The notes under the pieces were generated by a model. The model was not told where the DNA came from. It did not search any database and saw nothing but the letters and a program-made list of their open reading frames with translations. 64,000 bases of DNA, from the NCBI GenBank assembly GCA_023393015.1, contig JAEWMY010000056.1, positions 53,693 through 117,692 of the forward strand, written 5' to 3'. Below, piece after piece: positions 56,972 through 64,000 of this stretch; positions within the stretch are counted from its first letter, which is position 1; each line of letters begins with the position of its first letter. The stretch is from Spirochaetota bacterium. GTDB taxonomy: Bacteria; Spirochaetota; Spirochaetia; Treponematales; Treponemataceae. The position numbers and the translations under genes were made by a program.

Positions 56972-58885
56972 ATGATCGACGCGATTGGCATTACAAAACA
57001 TTACGGAAGCGAGCCGGTACTCGGGGGAATCACCCTGCGGATCGGAAACTCGGACAAGATCGGTATCGTCGGCCGGAACGGCTCGGGGAAGACGACGCTC
57101 GTGCGGATACTGGCGGGAGAGGACGCGGATTACGAAGGCGACATCAGGCCGTCCGCCGACTGCCGGGTCGCGTACGTCAGGCAGTCTTTCGCCGCGAGCG
57201 ACGCGACCTCGATCGAATACATGATAGAGCCGGTGCTCGCGCGGCGCGCCGAACTCGAACGGCTCGAGGCGGGAATGGGGAGCGCGACGAGTCGCGAACT
57301 CGAGACGATCCTCGCGCGGTACGGAGACCTCCGAAGCGCGTACGACGCGGAGGACGGGGACGGCGCCGAGGATCGGGCCGCGAGGTATCTCGCGGGAATC
57401 GGACTCGCCGACCGCGCGGAAACGCCCGTCTCGGTTCTCTCGGGAGGGGAGCGGAACGCCCTCGCGCTCGGCCGCGCCCTCGTCTCTCGGCCAGACGTGC
57501 TTTTCCTCGACGAGCCCGGAAACCATCTCGATATCTGGGGACTCGCCTGGCTCGAGGGGTTCATACGCGAATACCCGGGCGCGGTTGTCGTCGTTTCGCA
57601 TAACCGCTATCTCCTGGATCGCGTCGCGACCCGCATCGTCGAGGTCGAGGGCGGCCGCGCGACGGAATTCACGGGGAACTATTCCGCGTTCCGGCTCGAG
57701 CGGCTTCGTACCGCCGTTTCGGGTGAGATGGCCTGGAAGGCCGACGAAAAAAAGATCGCCCGTCTCGAGGAGGTGGTACGGCGATTCGAGGAGATCGCGC
57801 GGCGCACGGCGGACCCGGCGTGGGGGCGCAGGCTCAGGGCCCGACGCACGCACCTCGAGAAGACGAGGGAATGCGCGGCGAAACGACCCGACGCCCCGGA
57901 CGGTTCGTTCTCGGTATCCTTCGCGACCGAGGCCTCGAGGGCGGATTTCGCGCTCCGGGCGACCGAGCTGACGTGCGGTTTTCCGGGCAAACCGCTCTTC
58001 GAGAACGCGTCGTTGACCATCCGCACCGGCGAGAGGGTCGCCCTCGTGGGTGAAAACGGCTCGGGAAAGACGACACTCATCCGCGAGATCCTGCGCCGCT
58101 CGTCCGAGGGGGACCGATCGGTCATGATCGGGCCGAGCATGAGGGTTTCGTATTGCTCTCAGCACGGCGAGGGGCTCGTGCGGGGAGAGACCGTATTCGA
58201 GGCGTGCCAACGAGTCGGGGCCAGGACTGAGGACGAGGCGTGGAAGGCCCTGTCCCGCTTCCTTCTCAAGAGGGAGGCCCTAGGCCAGAAAGTCGAAACC
58301 CTTTCGGGCGGCGAAACGAACCGTCTCCAGCTTTCGCTCGCGATCATCGCCCGCTCGAACTTTCTCGTCCTCGACGAGCCGACGAACCACCTGGACATCG
58401 CGGCTTGCGAGGCGGTCGAGGACGCCCTCGCGGACTTCGAAGGCACGATCCTGGTCGTGTCGCACGACCGCTATTTCCTCGACAGGATAGCGACGCGCGT
58501 CGTCGAGATAGACCGCGGGAAGCTCGTCGAGTGGGAGGGGAACTTTTCCGAGTTCTGGCTTTCCCGTTACGGAAGCTCGGTGAAGAGTCCGCGAAAGCCC
58601 GCGCGCGACGATTCGCCCGACCGAAGATCCGGCGCAACGAAGGCCGGCCCGACCAAGGAGCGCGCGACGAAGGCAGGCTCCAGCGGTTCGAACGTTCCGA
58701 ACGCGAAGCGCGCGAACGCCGACATCGAGGCGCGCATCATCGCGCTCGAGGCGGAACAACGCTCGGTAGAATCGGCCATGAACTCGGCGTTCTCGAAAGG
58801 GGATCTCACGAAGGCGCGGTCGCTCGGCACGCGGCTCGCGACGGTAACGCGCGAGATCGAGAGGCTTTACGAGCGGTGGTCGTAG
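56972..58885 (+). CDS. ABC-F family ATPase
   Basis: 637 residues with two ABC cassettes and no membrane domain. Walker A motifs are GRNGSGKTT and GENGSGKTT, and the signatures are LSGGERNALALGRAL and LSGGETNRLQLSLAI. The first Walker B reads VLFLDEPGNHLD (Gly where Thr is usual) and the second VLDEPTNHLD. The linker (about 240-310) is the ribosome-contacting arm, and the C-terminal basic tail and coiled coil (about 550-637) follow. ABC-F proteins act on stalled ribosomes or in resistance; which one this is cannot be told. AAGGAG precedes the ATG. Confidence 0.92.
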   Translation: MIDAIGITKHYGSEPVLGGITLRIGNSDKIGIVGRNGSGKTTLVRILAGEDADYEGDIRPSADCRVAYVRQSFAASDATSIEYMIEPVLARRAELERLEAGMGSATSRELETILARYGDLRSAYDAEDGDGAEDRAARYLAGIGLADRAETPVSVLSGGERNALALGRALVSRPDVLFLDEPGNHLDIWGLAWLEGFIREYPGAVVVVSHNRYLLDRVATRIVEVEGGRATEFTGNYSAFRLERLRTAVSGEMAWKADEKKIARLEEVVRRFEEIARRTADPAWGRRLRARRTHLEKTRECAAKRPDAPDGSFSVSFATEASRADFALRATELTCGFPGKPLFENASLTIRTGERVALVGENGSGKTTLIREILRRSSEGDRSVMIGPSMRVSYCSQHGEGLVRGETVFEACQRVGARTEDEAWKALSRFLLKREALGQKVETLSGGETNRLQLSLAIIARSNFLVLDEPTNHLDIAACEAVEDALADFEGTILVVSHDRYFLDRIATRVVEIDRGKLVEWEGNFSEFWLSRYGSSVKSPRKPARDDSPDRRSGATKAGPTKERATKAGSSGSNVPNAKRANADIEARIIALEAEQRSVESAMNSAFSKGDLTKARSLGTRLATVTREIERLYERWS

Positions 58886-58912
58886 ACGCGGAGGGCGCTT
58901 ACGCTCCCGATG

Positions 58913-59386
58913 CTACGCCCGCTCCTTTCCCGCGCACGACTCGACGTCGAGGCGCAGGACCTCGGTCACGGCGAATACGCGGTCGTCGTACTCGAAACCG
59001 CGCGTGCCGGAATAGTGTTCCATGAGAAGATCGAGAGCGCGCCGTTTCTCGGCGTCGTCGCGCACGAAAGAGACGACGCCGCTTCCGGCGACGCTCCGGT
59101 ACAGCATGCCCCAGTCGCAGCCTCTCTCGCCCCGGACGAGCTCGTGCGCCGTATCGACGACAAAGGCCGCGCGTGGATCTGATCGGATCGCGTCGAGCTT
59201 CCTGCCTTCCCGCGCGCAGTGGAAATAGAGCGCGAGCGACCCGTCGGCGGCGCGCTCGAAGCCGTAGTTGAGCGTAACCGAGTAGGGAACGCCGCCCCCT
59301 ATCAACGCGAGGTGGCACGCGTCCGCCTCGCGCAGTATGGAGTCGATCCTCGCGGCGTCGACTATCTCACGATCCTTTCTTCTCAT
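58913..59386 (-). CDS. Nim-like pyridoxamine 5'-phosphate oxidase-fold protein
   Basis: 157 residues of the split-barrel FMN-binding family that includes NimA nitroimidazole-resistance proteins. Motifs are CHLALIGGGVPYSVTLNYGF, ALYFHCAREGRKLDAIRSDPRAAFVV and the C-terminal SGTRGFEYDDRVFAVTEV. The family reduces or binds flavin and heme-type substrates; resistance to nitroimidazoles is not implied. GGAGG precedes the ATG. It overlaps the upstream gene's stop by 20 bp. Confidence 0.86.
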   Translation of the reverse strand: MRRKDREIVDAARIDSILREADACHLALIGGGVPYSVTLNYGFERAADGSLALYFHCAREGRKLDAIRSDPRAAFVVDTAHELVRGERGCDWGMLYRSVAGSGVVSFVRDDAEKRRALDLLMEHYSGTRGFEYDDRVFAVTEVLRLDVESCAGKERA

Positions 59387-59828
59387 CGTTCCTCCCGAAA
59401 AAAATGCGAAAATGGCATCGCTCTCCCCCGCCGAGAACCGTCGTTACCGGCTCGACGCGACAGGATCCCTCTCCGAGAACAGCCTCCCAGTTTTCCAGGA
59501 GACTCGCGGCGGAGCAATCGCACAGGCGGGGCGAGCGTACCCTTCCCGAGATCGCGAGCGGACAGCCGCACCTCGCGTAAAAGACATCCGCGTATCCGTC
59601 ATGCGGCTCGAAATCGAAATCCTCGAACTCGCGACTCAGCTCGCCGAGCGCCTCCTCGACAGTCCGTCCGCCTGAAAAGGCGCGGAGATACACGCCCCGC
59701 GGATGGGATTCCGAGCAGGATCGGGCGGTCGACGAGAGAAACGCCGACACGGACGCGTTGTCCGCCGTCTCGAGAAACCGGTTGACCCCTTCAAACCACA
59801 ACCCGTAAAACGCTTCGTCCCCTTCCAT
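59367..59828 (-). CDS. Cysteine-rich protein resembling ATC-hydrolase-type domains
   Basis: 153 residues, not firmly recognised. The C-terminal half has conserved-looking cysteines (RCGCPL, RLCDCSAASL, GGGERCHFRIFF) in an order that recalls the L-2-amino-thiazoline-4-carboxylate hydrolase/DUF group (CP...C.....C...GG..C.F). The N-terminal half is helical. It overlaps the Nim-like gene by 20 bp, so the two are probably cotranscribed and translationally coupled. Function unknown. Confidence 0.55.
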   Translation of the reverse strand: MEGDEAFYGLWFEGVNRFLETADNASVSAFLSSTARSCSESHPRGVYLRAFSGGRTVEEALGELSREFEDFDFEPHDGYADVFYARCGCPLAISGRVRSPRLCDCSAASLLENWEAVLGEGSCRVEPVTTVLGGGERCHFRIFFGRNDEKKGS

Positions 59829-59855
59829 GGCGGCGTCTCCTTTCAGACGGGCCCG

Positions 59856-60266
59856 TCAGGCCCCGATAACCTCGAATCCCGCGCCCGCAAGCGCGACCTC
59901 TGCGGCGGCGAGCGACGCCGCCCTCACGAGCACGTAATCGGTATCGTACGTCGACACGGCGAATATGCTGATCCCGGCCGAGGCGAGCGGCGCGCTGATC
60001 GCCGAAAGTATTCCCGTCAGCGAAAAATCGAGTGGGCCTTCGACCGCCAAAAGGCTCCACCCGCCCTCTTCCCGCCGCGGAAGGGCCGGGGGCAAGCGAG
60101 TCGATTCGCACACGACCGAAAGCTCCCCGTCGGTCTTCGTCACGCTGACGAAACCGCCCGAGGCGAAAAGCCCCGCCAGAAACGAAGCGGAGTCGCCGGC
60201 CTCCGCCGCTCGTCCTTCGTCGACGCGTACCACCGAGTACGCGCCGGGGATTACCCGTATTCTCAC
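59856..60266 (-). CDS. ACT-domain protein (CASTOR/ACT_7 type)
   Basis: 136 residues in two ACT-like repeats: RIRVIPGAYSVVRVDEG at the start, then LSVVCESTRLP, LLAVEGPLDFSLTGILSAISAPLASAGISIFAVSTYDTDYVLVR and the C-terminal AAEVALAGAGFEVIG. Proteins of this form bind amino acids. I set the start at the GTG at 60264-60266 because AAGGAC lies 6 nt upstream and the family begins there; an ATG at 60317 would add 17 residues that match nothing. The ligand is unknown. Confidence 0.84.
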   Translation of the reverse strand: MRIRVIPGAYSVVRVDEGRAAEAGDSASFLAGLFASGGFVSVTKTDGELSVVCESTRLPPALPRREEGGWSLLAVEGPLDFSLTGILSAISAPLASAGISIFAVSTYDTDYVLVRAASLAAAEVALAGAGFEVIGA

Positions 60267-60395
60267 TTTCACGTCCTTACAATCGTCAATGATGACATCG
60301 GCGCCGCGAGGCGCCATTCGCGCGCGTCATTGAAGAAGGGCGCGTTTCTTGATAGTATGAACCATCTTAACCATATTGACGAGAGGGGATAACCG

Positions 60396-62051
60396 ATGAA
60401 AAAACGGGCGCTCATCAGCGTATTCTACAAGGACGGCGTACTGGAACTGGCGCGATATCTCGTTTCGCGGGATTGGGAAATTCTTTCGACCGGCGGAACG
60501 AAAAAACACCTTGCCGACGCGGGACTCCCCGTGACCGACGTGAGCGCCGTTACCGGCTTCCCGGAATGCCTCGACGGTCGGGTTAAGACGCTGCATCCCA
60601 AGATCCACGCGGGGCTGCTCGCCGTCCGCGACAATCCCGAACACATGAAGACGATGTCCGAGCTCGCCGTCGACGCGATAGACCTCGTCTGCGTCAATCT
60701 CTATCCCTTCTTCGAGAAGGTGCAGGCCGGTCTCTCGTTCGACGAGACGGTCGAGTTCATCGACATCGGCGGGCCGACCATGCTCCGCTCCGCCGCCAAA
60801 AACCACGCGGACGTCCTCGTGCTCACGGAAGCGGGCGACTACCCCGAGGTCATGAGTGCCCTCGACGGAGCCGGCCAGGAAACGTCAAAAGTACCCGTGG
60901 AACTCAAGCGCCGCCTGGCGGGCAAGGTGTTCAACCTGACGAGCGCGTACGACGCCGCCGTTTCACGATTCCTCCTGGGCGAGGCCGCGAAACCCGTCTC
61001 GAAGGCGTCACCGCTGTGGCCTCAATACCTCACCGTCCCCTATCGGCTTTCCCAGTCGCTCCGCTACGGCGAAAACGGGCACCAGCAGGCGGCCCTCTAT
61101 CTGACGGCGGACTCGAACGGCGCCTTCGGGGGCATGAAGCAACTGCAGGGGAAGGAACTTTCCTACAACAACATGCGGGACCTCGACATAGCGTGGAAGG
61201 CCGCGTGCGCCTACGACTCCTTCGTCGGGAACCTTCCGGCGGACTTTCCCGCGGCCGCCCGCGCCCCGCTCGCCTCCGGTCCGGCCGTATGCGTCGCGCT
61301 CAAGCACAACACCCCCTGCGGCGCCGCGACGGGAAAGACGGTCCTCGAGGCGTATACGAAAACCTTTCTCGTCGATCCCGTTTCGATCTTCGGAGGCATC
61401 GTCGGCTGTAACAAGACCATAGACCGCGAGGCGGCGACCGAGATGGTCAAGACCTTCCTGGAGGTCGTCGTCGCACCCGGCTTCGACGAAGGCGCCCTCG
61501 AGGTCTTCTCGGCGAAAAAAAACCTCCGCCTCGTCCTCGCGGAGATCAAGCCGAACGGAACGACCGAGACGATCGGCGTCGACGGCGGAATCCTCGTGCA
61601 GGAACGCGACAACACGCTTTTCAACGAGTGGAAGGTCGTGACGGAGAAATCCCCGACGGCGGAGGAAGCCGCCGACATGGTCTTCGGCATGACTATGGCC
61701 ATCTTCGTGAAGTCGAACGCGATCGTCGTGGTACGCGACGGGGTCGCCATCGGCGTCGCGGGCGGGCAAGTCAACCGCATCTGGCCTACGGAACAGTCGC
61801 TCGCGCGCGCGAAGGGACTCACCGACGCGGGCTTCCCCGGGGCCGACGGAAACGCGTCCGTGAAACCCGCGACGGTAATGGTTTCCGACGCCTTCTTCCC
61901 CTTCGCCGACTGCGTCGAGATGGCGTCGAAATACGGCATCAAGGCGATCGTCCAGCCGGGAGGTTCCATGCGCGATCAGGAATCGATCGACGCCGCGAAT
62001 CGGCTCGGAATCGCCATGGTCTTTACCGGGGCCAGACACTTCAAGCATTGA
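60396..62051 (+). CDS. purH: Bifunctional AICAR transformylase/IMP cyclohydrolase
   Basis: 551 residues. The N-terminal IMP cyclohydrolase domain opens RALISVFYKDGVLELARYL, with STGGTKKHL and DGRVKTLHPKIHAGLLA. The transformylase domain has YRLSQSLRYGENGHQQAALY, KELSYNNMRDLDIAWKA and the catalytic KHNTPCGAA. It converts AICAR (ZMP) to IMP using 10-formyl-THF. ZMP and its triphosphate ZTP are the ligands of the riboswitch on glyA at 29.9 kb, so these two genes form a metabolic loop. GAGGGG precedes the ATG. Confidence 0.97.
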   Translation: MKKRALISVFYKDGVLELARYLVSRDWEILSTGGTKKHLADAGLPVTDVSAVTGFPECLDGRVKTLHPKIHAGLLAVRDNPEHMKTMSELAVDAIDLVCVNLYPFFEKVQAGLSFDETVEFIDIGGPTMLRSAAKNHADVLVLTEAGDYPEVMSALDGAGQETSKVPVELKRRLAGKVFNLTSAYDAAVSRFLLGEAAKPVSKASPLWPQYLTVPYRLSQSLRYGENGHQQAALYLTADSNGAFGGMKQLQGKELSYNNMRDLDIAWKAACAYDSFVGNLPADFPAAARAPLASGPAVCVALKHNTPCGAATGKTVLEAYTKTFLVDPVSIFGGIVGCNKTIDREAATEMVKTFLEVVVAPGFDEGALEVFSAKKNLRLVLAEIKPNGTTETIGVDGGILVQERDNTLFNEWKVVTEKSPTAEEAADMVFGMTMAIFVKSNAIVVVRDGVAIGVAGGQVNRIWPTEQSLARAKGLTDAGFPGADGNASVKPATVMVSDAFFPFADCVEMASKYGIKAIVQPGGSMRDQESIDAANRLGIAMVFTGARHFKH

Positions 62052-62088
62052 TCCCGGCCGTCGCGGTATGGCCCGCCCGGAACGTTCC

Positions 62089-62113
62089 CCGTCCGTGATA
62101 TTATCACGGACGG
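62089..62113. promoter_or_regulatory. Perfect 25-bp palindrome between purH and tlpA
   Basis: CCGTCCGTGATA, one T, then the exact reverse complement. It lies 38 bp after purH and its right arm ends 16 bp before the tlpA -10 box. It could terminate purH, but it lacks a T run, or act as an operator for tlpA. Confidence 0.6.
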
Positions 62114-62129
62114 AAACGCCCTTTCCGCC

Positions 62130-62135
62130 TATACT
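62130..62135 (+). promoter_or_regulatory. -10 box of a predicted leaderless tlpA-ccdA mRNA
   Basis: TATACT, then 6 bases, then the ATG at 62142. There is no ribosome site. The -35 is not conserved and would overlap the palindrome at 62089-62113. Confidence 0.55.
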
Positions 62136-62141
62136 TGTAAT

Positions 62142-62762
62142 ATGAAAACATTAACTCCGCGCATGAGAATGGCGTCGATCGTACTGGTAATGACGGTTTT
62201 GTCCGCCTGCTTTTCGGGCAAGGCGGAGTCGGCTGGAGCCACCGAGGCTTCCGGCGCGAGTGGCGCCGCAAGCGCGACCGAGACGTCGGGCGCGCGGTCC
62301 CCCGCGGACACCCTTCGAAATCTCGGCTTTCACGTATTCGACGAACCCATCCCCCTCCCCGACCGTTCTTTCGCCTCGCTCGAGGGAAAGACAATGAAAC
62401 TCGCGGAATTGGCTGGCTCCGTGACCCTCCTCAACTTCTGGGCTACCTGGTGCCCGCCCTGCCGGAGGGAAATGCCGTCAATAGAGCGTCTTCACGCGGC
62501 CATGAAGGGAAGTAATTTCAGGATAGTCGCCATATCGACCGGGGAAGACAAAAAGACCGTGCGCGACTTCGTCAGACGGGAGGGTTATACCTTCCCCGTA
62601 TTCCTGGATACGGCGGGAGCCCTCGGGGCGGAATTCGCCTCGCAGGGAATACCGACCACCTACGTCGTGGACGCGAAGGGCAGGATACTCGCCGGAGCGG
62701 TAGGCTCGCGCGAGTACGACGATCCGGCCCTGATCGCGGCCTTCAAGGAGTTGTCCAGATGA
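62142..62762 (+). CDS. TlpA-like thioredoxin-fold lipoprotein
   Basis: 206 residues: a lipoprotein signal with lipobox VLSAC (Cys at about 25), an Ala/Ser/Thr-rich linker (about 30-55), and a TlpA/ResA thioredoxin domain with LLNFWATWCPPCRREMPSIERL, whose WCPPC is the redox centre, followed by the cis-proline loop GIPTTYVVDAKG. It reduces disulfides outside the cytoplasmic membrane. The stop overlaps the ccdA start by 4 bp (ATGA), so the pair forms a transmembrane reducing system. Confidence 0.92.
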   Translation: MKTLTPRMRMASIVLVMTVLSACFSGKAESAGATEASGASGAASATETSGARSPADTLRNLGFHVFDEPIPLPDRSFASLEGKTMKLAELAGSVTLLNFWATWCPPCRREMPSIERLHAAMKGSNFRIVAISTGEDKKTVRDFVRREGYTFPVFLDTAGALGAEFASQGIPTTYVVDAKGRILAGAVGSREYDDPALIAAFKELSR

Positions 62763-63634
62763 ACCCGGGCCTCCCCGGTCTTTCCGCCTCGTTTCTCGCT
62801 GGCCTCCTTTCCTTCCTCAGTCCCTGCGTGTTGCCGCTCATACCAGTCTATCTCTCGTTCATATCGGGAGAGTCGGCCGCGGCGCTTTCATCGGGAACGA
62901 AACGCCCGTTCTTTCTATTGGCGCGAAGCGCCCTGTTCGTGACGGGCTTTACACTCGTATTCGTGTCGCTCGCCATAGTGCTGAACGGAGGCATGCGGCT
63001 AATCGGCTCCTCGGCCGGAGGCGTGATCACGACGGTTTCCGGGATACTGGTTATACTCCTCGCGGCGAACATGGCCTTCGACTTCCTTCCCGCCCTCAGG
63101 TTCGAGCGGCGCGCGTCCTTTCCCGGCTCGGCGGGCTACGCGACGCAATCGGGCTGTGACGAAGCGGGCACGGGTGACGGAAAGACGCTCCCGCGACGTC
63201 GCCTCGTTCTCGAGGCCGCCCGACCCGTATTGCTCGGCATGGCCTTCGCCGCGGGATGGACTCCGTGCGTCGGGCCGATACTTTCGACCATTCTCCTTTT
63301 CGCGAGCCGCTCGGGGTCTTCTGCCCGTCCGATAGCGCTGCTCGCCGCGTACTCGCTCGGACTCGGCCTTCCTTTTTTGCTTTCGGGCGTCTTTCTCGAC
63401 CGCGCCCGGCCCCTGCTCGATTTTTTCAAGCGCCGGGCTTTCGCGGTACGCGTCGCGTCCGCCGTCCTTCTCGCCGTTCTCGGCGTCTCTATACTGACCG
63501 GATCGCTTTCCGGGATATCGGCGCTTATCCTCAAGGCGGGATACGCCCTGGAGGTATACGCCCCGGACGCGCCGCCCCCGATCCGCCCCGTCGTCGAGGC
63601 GTTGTCCCGCTGGCTCTCGTTTCAGGGGATATAA
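62759..63634 (+). CDS. ccdA: CcdA-type cytochrome c biogenesis/thiol transport protein
   Basis: 291-residue membrane protein with six helices. The first redox cysteine lies in LLSFLSPCVLPLIPVYLSFISGE and the second in MAFAAGWTPCVGPILSTILLFAS, the pattern of CcdA/DsbD-beta. It moves reducing equivalents from cytoplasmic thioredoxin to periplasmic partners, here TlpA. The loop between helices 3 and 4 is longer than usual (about 115-155). It overlaps tlpA by 4 bp. Confidence 0.93.
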   Translation: MNPGLPGLSASFLAGLLSFLSPCVLPLIPVYLSFISGESAAALSSGTKRPFFLLARSALFVTGFTLVFVSLAIVLNGGMRLIGSSAGGVITTVSGILVILLAANMAFDFLPALRFERRASFPGSAGYATQSGCDEAGTGDGKTLPRRRLVLEAARPVLLGMAFAAGWTPCVGPILSTILLFASRSGSSARPIALLAAYSLGLGLPFLLSGVFLDRARPLLDFFKRRAFAVRVASAVLLAVLGVSILTGSLSGISALILKAGYALEVYAPDAPPPIRPVVEALSRWLSFQGI

Positions 63635-63676
63635 TCGGGGATTGTGCAATCCTCCCCGTTGGGGTTAAAATGAGAA

Positions 63677-64000
63677 ATGCTGTATTTTCTCGCGTCTCTG
63701 CTTCAACGGTACTTCGGGCCGTTTCGTCTTCTGCAATCCTACACGATACTGATTATCGTCTCCCTCTACGCGGGTTTTTTCCTTACGGTATTCATACTTC
63801 CCGCGATGTACCGCTTCCTTCCCAAGGACCGCGGCAGGGAGTTTTCGGTCAACGCCGAGGCCGCCATGGGAAAACCCACCGGCGCGGGCGTCGTCTTCGT
63901 TTCCATCTTCGTCGCGATCTCATTTCTCTTCGCGCCCGTGAGCCTGCCCCATTCGATCGTCCTTTTCCTCACCTGGATAGTCATGCTCACCGGCTACCTC
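63677..64000 (+). CDS. mraY: Phospho-N-acetylmuramoyl-pentapeptide-transferase (N-terminal part)
   Basis: The first 108 residues are visible; the gene continues beyond the window. MLYFLASLLQRYFGPFRLLQ opens like MraY, a first helix follows, then MGKPTGAGVVFVSIFVAISF, which corresponds to the conserved GTPTMGG loop of MraY; GKPTGAG is a variant I associate with spirochaetes. The enzyme attaches phospho-MurNAc-pentapeptide to undecaprenyl phosphate. Two promoter readings exist: TAAAAT (63666-63671), 5 nt before the ATG, and TATAAT (63630-63635), which overlaps the ccdA stop and gives a leader of about 35 nt. Confidence 0.88.
   Translation, partial: MLYFLASLLQRYFGPFRLLQSYTILIIVSLYAGFFLTVFILPAMYRFLPKDRGREFSVNAEAAMGKPTGAGVVFVSIFVAISFLFAPVSLPHSIVLFLTWIVMLTGYL

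Overview
The window looks like a stretch of chromosome from a GC-rich member of the Spirochaetota, probably near Treponema or Spirochaeta. The evidence is the gene content (CheX phosphatase, several outer-membrane barrels, membrane-bound SpoIIE-type phosphatases, a GKPTGAG-type MraY) and not any phylogenetic marker I could compute, so the assignment is an inference. It is dense ordinary chromosome with no phage, IS element, integrase or CRISPR array.

Layout. 1-1.1 kb: the end of 6-phosphogluconate dehydrogenase, tRNA-Leu(CAG), and a repeat-rich non-coding interval in which the 3' end of the tRNA recurs in direct and inverted copies around bidirectional terminators. 1.1-7.5 kb: a GNAT acetyltransferase, a DUF3795 protein, and a TetR-controlled operon (RND/MMPL pump, LolA-like periplasmic protein, outer-membrane barrel) whose composition looks more AT-rich than its surroundings. 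7.5-11 kb: ANT(6)-like nucleotidyltransferase, solute-binding protein, cation/proton antiporter, exported rhodanese. 11-19 kb: a complete phosphate module (pstSCAB, phoU, phoB/phoR-like two-component system) followed by a membrane-anchored rhodanese. 19-24 kb: patatin-Omp85 fusion, HU, EamA and AI-2E family membrane proteins, small barrel. 24-28 kb: an orphan chemotaxis-like operon (CheY, CheX, membrane kinase with HPt) and a divergent HD-domain gene. 28-31 kb: glyA under a ZTP (pfl) riboswitch, flanked by two half-size chromate-transporter subunits. 31-37 kb: leuS, aroA, ltaE, CDF transporter. 37-43 kb: one run of overlapping minus-strand genes that forms a partner-switching module (two membrane SpoIIE phosphatases, STAS, RsbW-like kinase) ending in a HAD-IB phosphatase and a VanY-type lipoprotein. 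43-48 kb: dnaJ, dnaK, grpE, nudC, DUF2147. 48-50 kb: an eight-unit 19-bp tandem array, an orphan sugar ABC permease and a divergent AraC regulator. 50-55 kb: purE-purF-purM-purN-DUF368. 55-59 kb: corA with a candidate leader peptide, a 40-codon leaderless small gene with its own terminator, and an ABC-F ATPase. 59-64 kb: Nim-like and ACT-domain proteins, purH, a TlpA/CcdA redox pair, and the start of mraY.

The most notable signals are: (i) the ZTP riboswitch on glyA, which links ZMP/ZTP (the purH substrate pool) to one-carbon supply; (ii) a recurrent leaderless promoter design, with a -10 box ending 5-6 nt before the ATG, at six genes; (iii) a 27-codon leader ORF starting M-D-T-E-P and ending in Pro/Arg-rich codons ahead of corA, reminiscent of MgtL; (iv) the self-contained 40-codon transcription unit at 56.7 kb; (v) a perfect 22-bp operator overlapping the tetR -10 in front of the RND-LolA-barrel system; and (vi) the overlapping partner-switch to cell-envelope operon.
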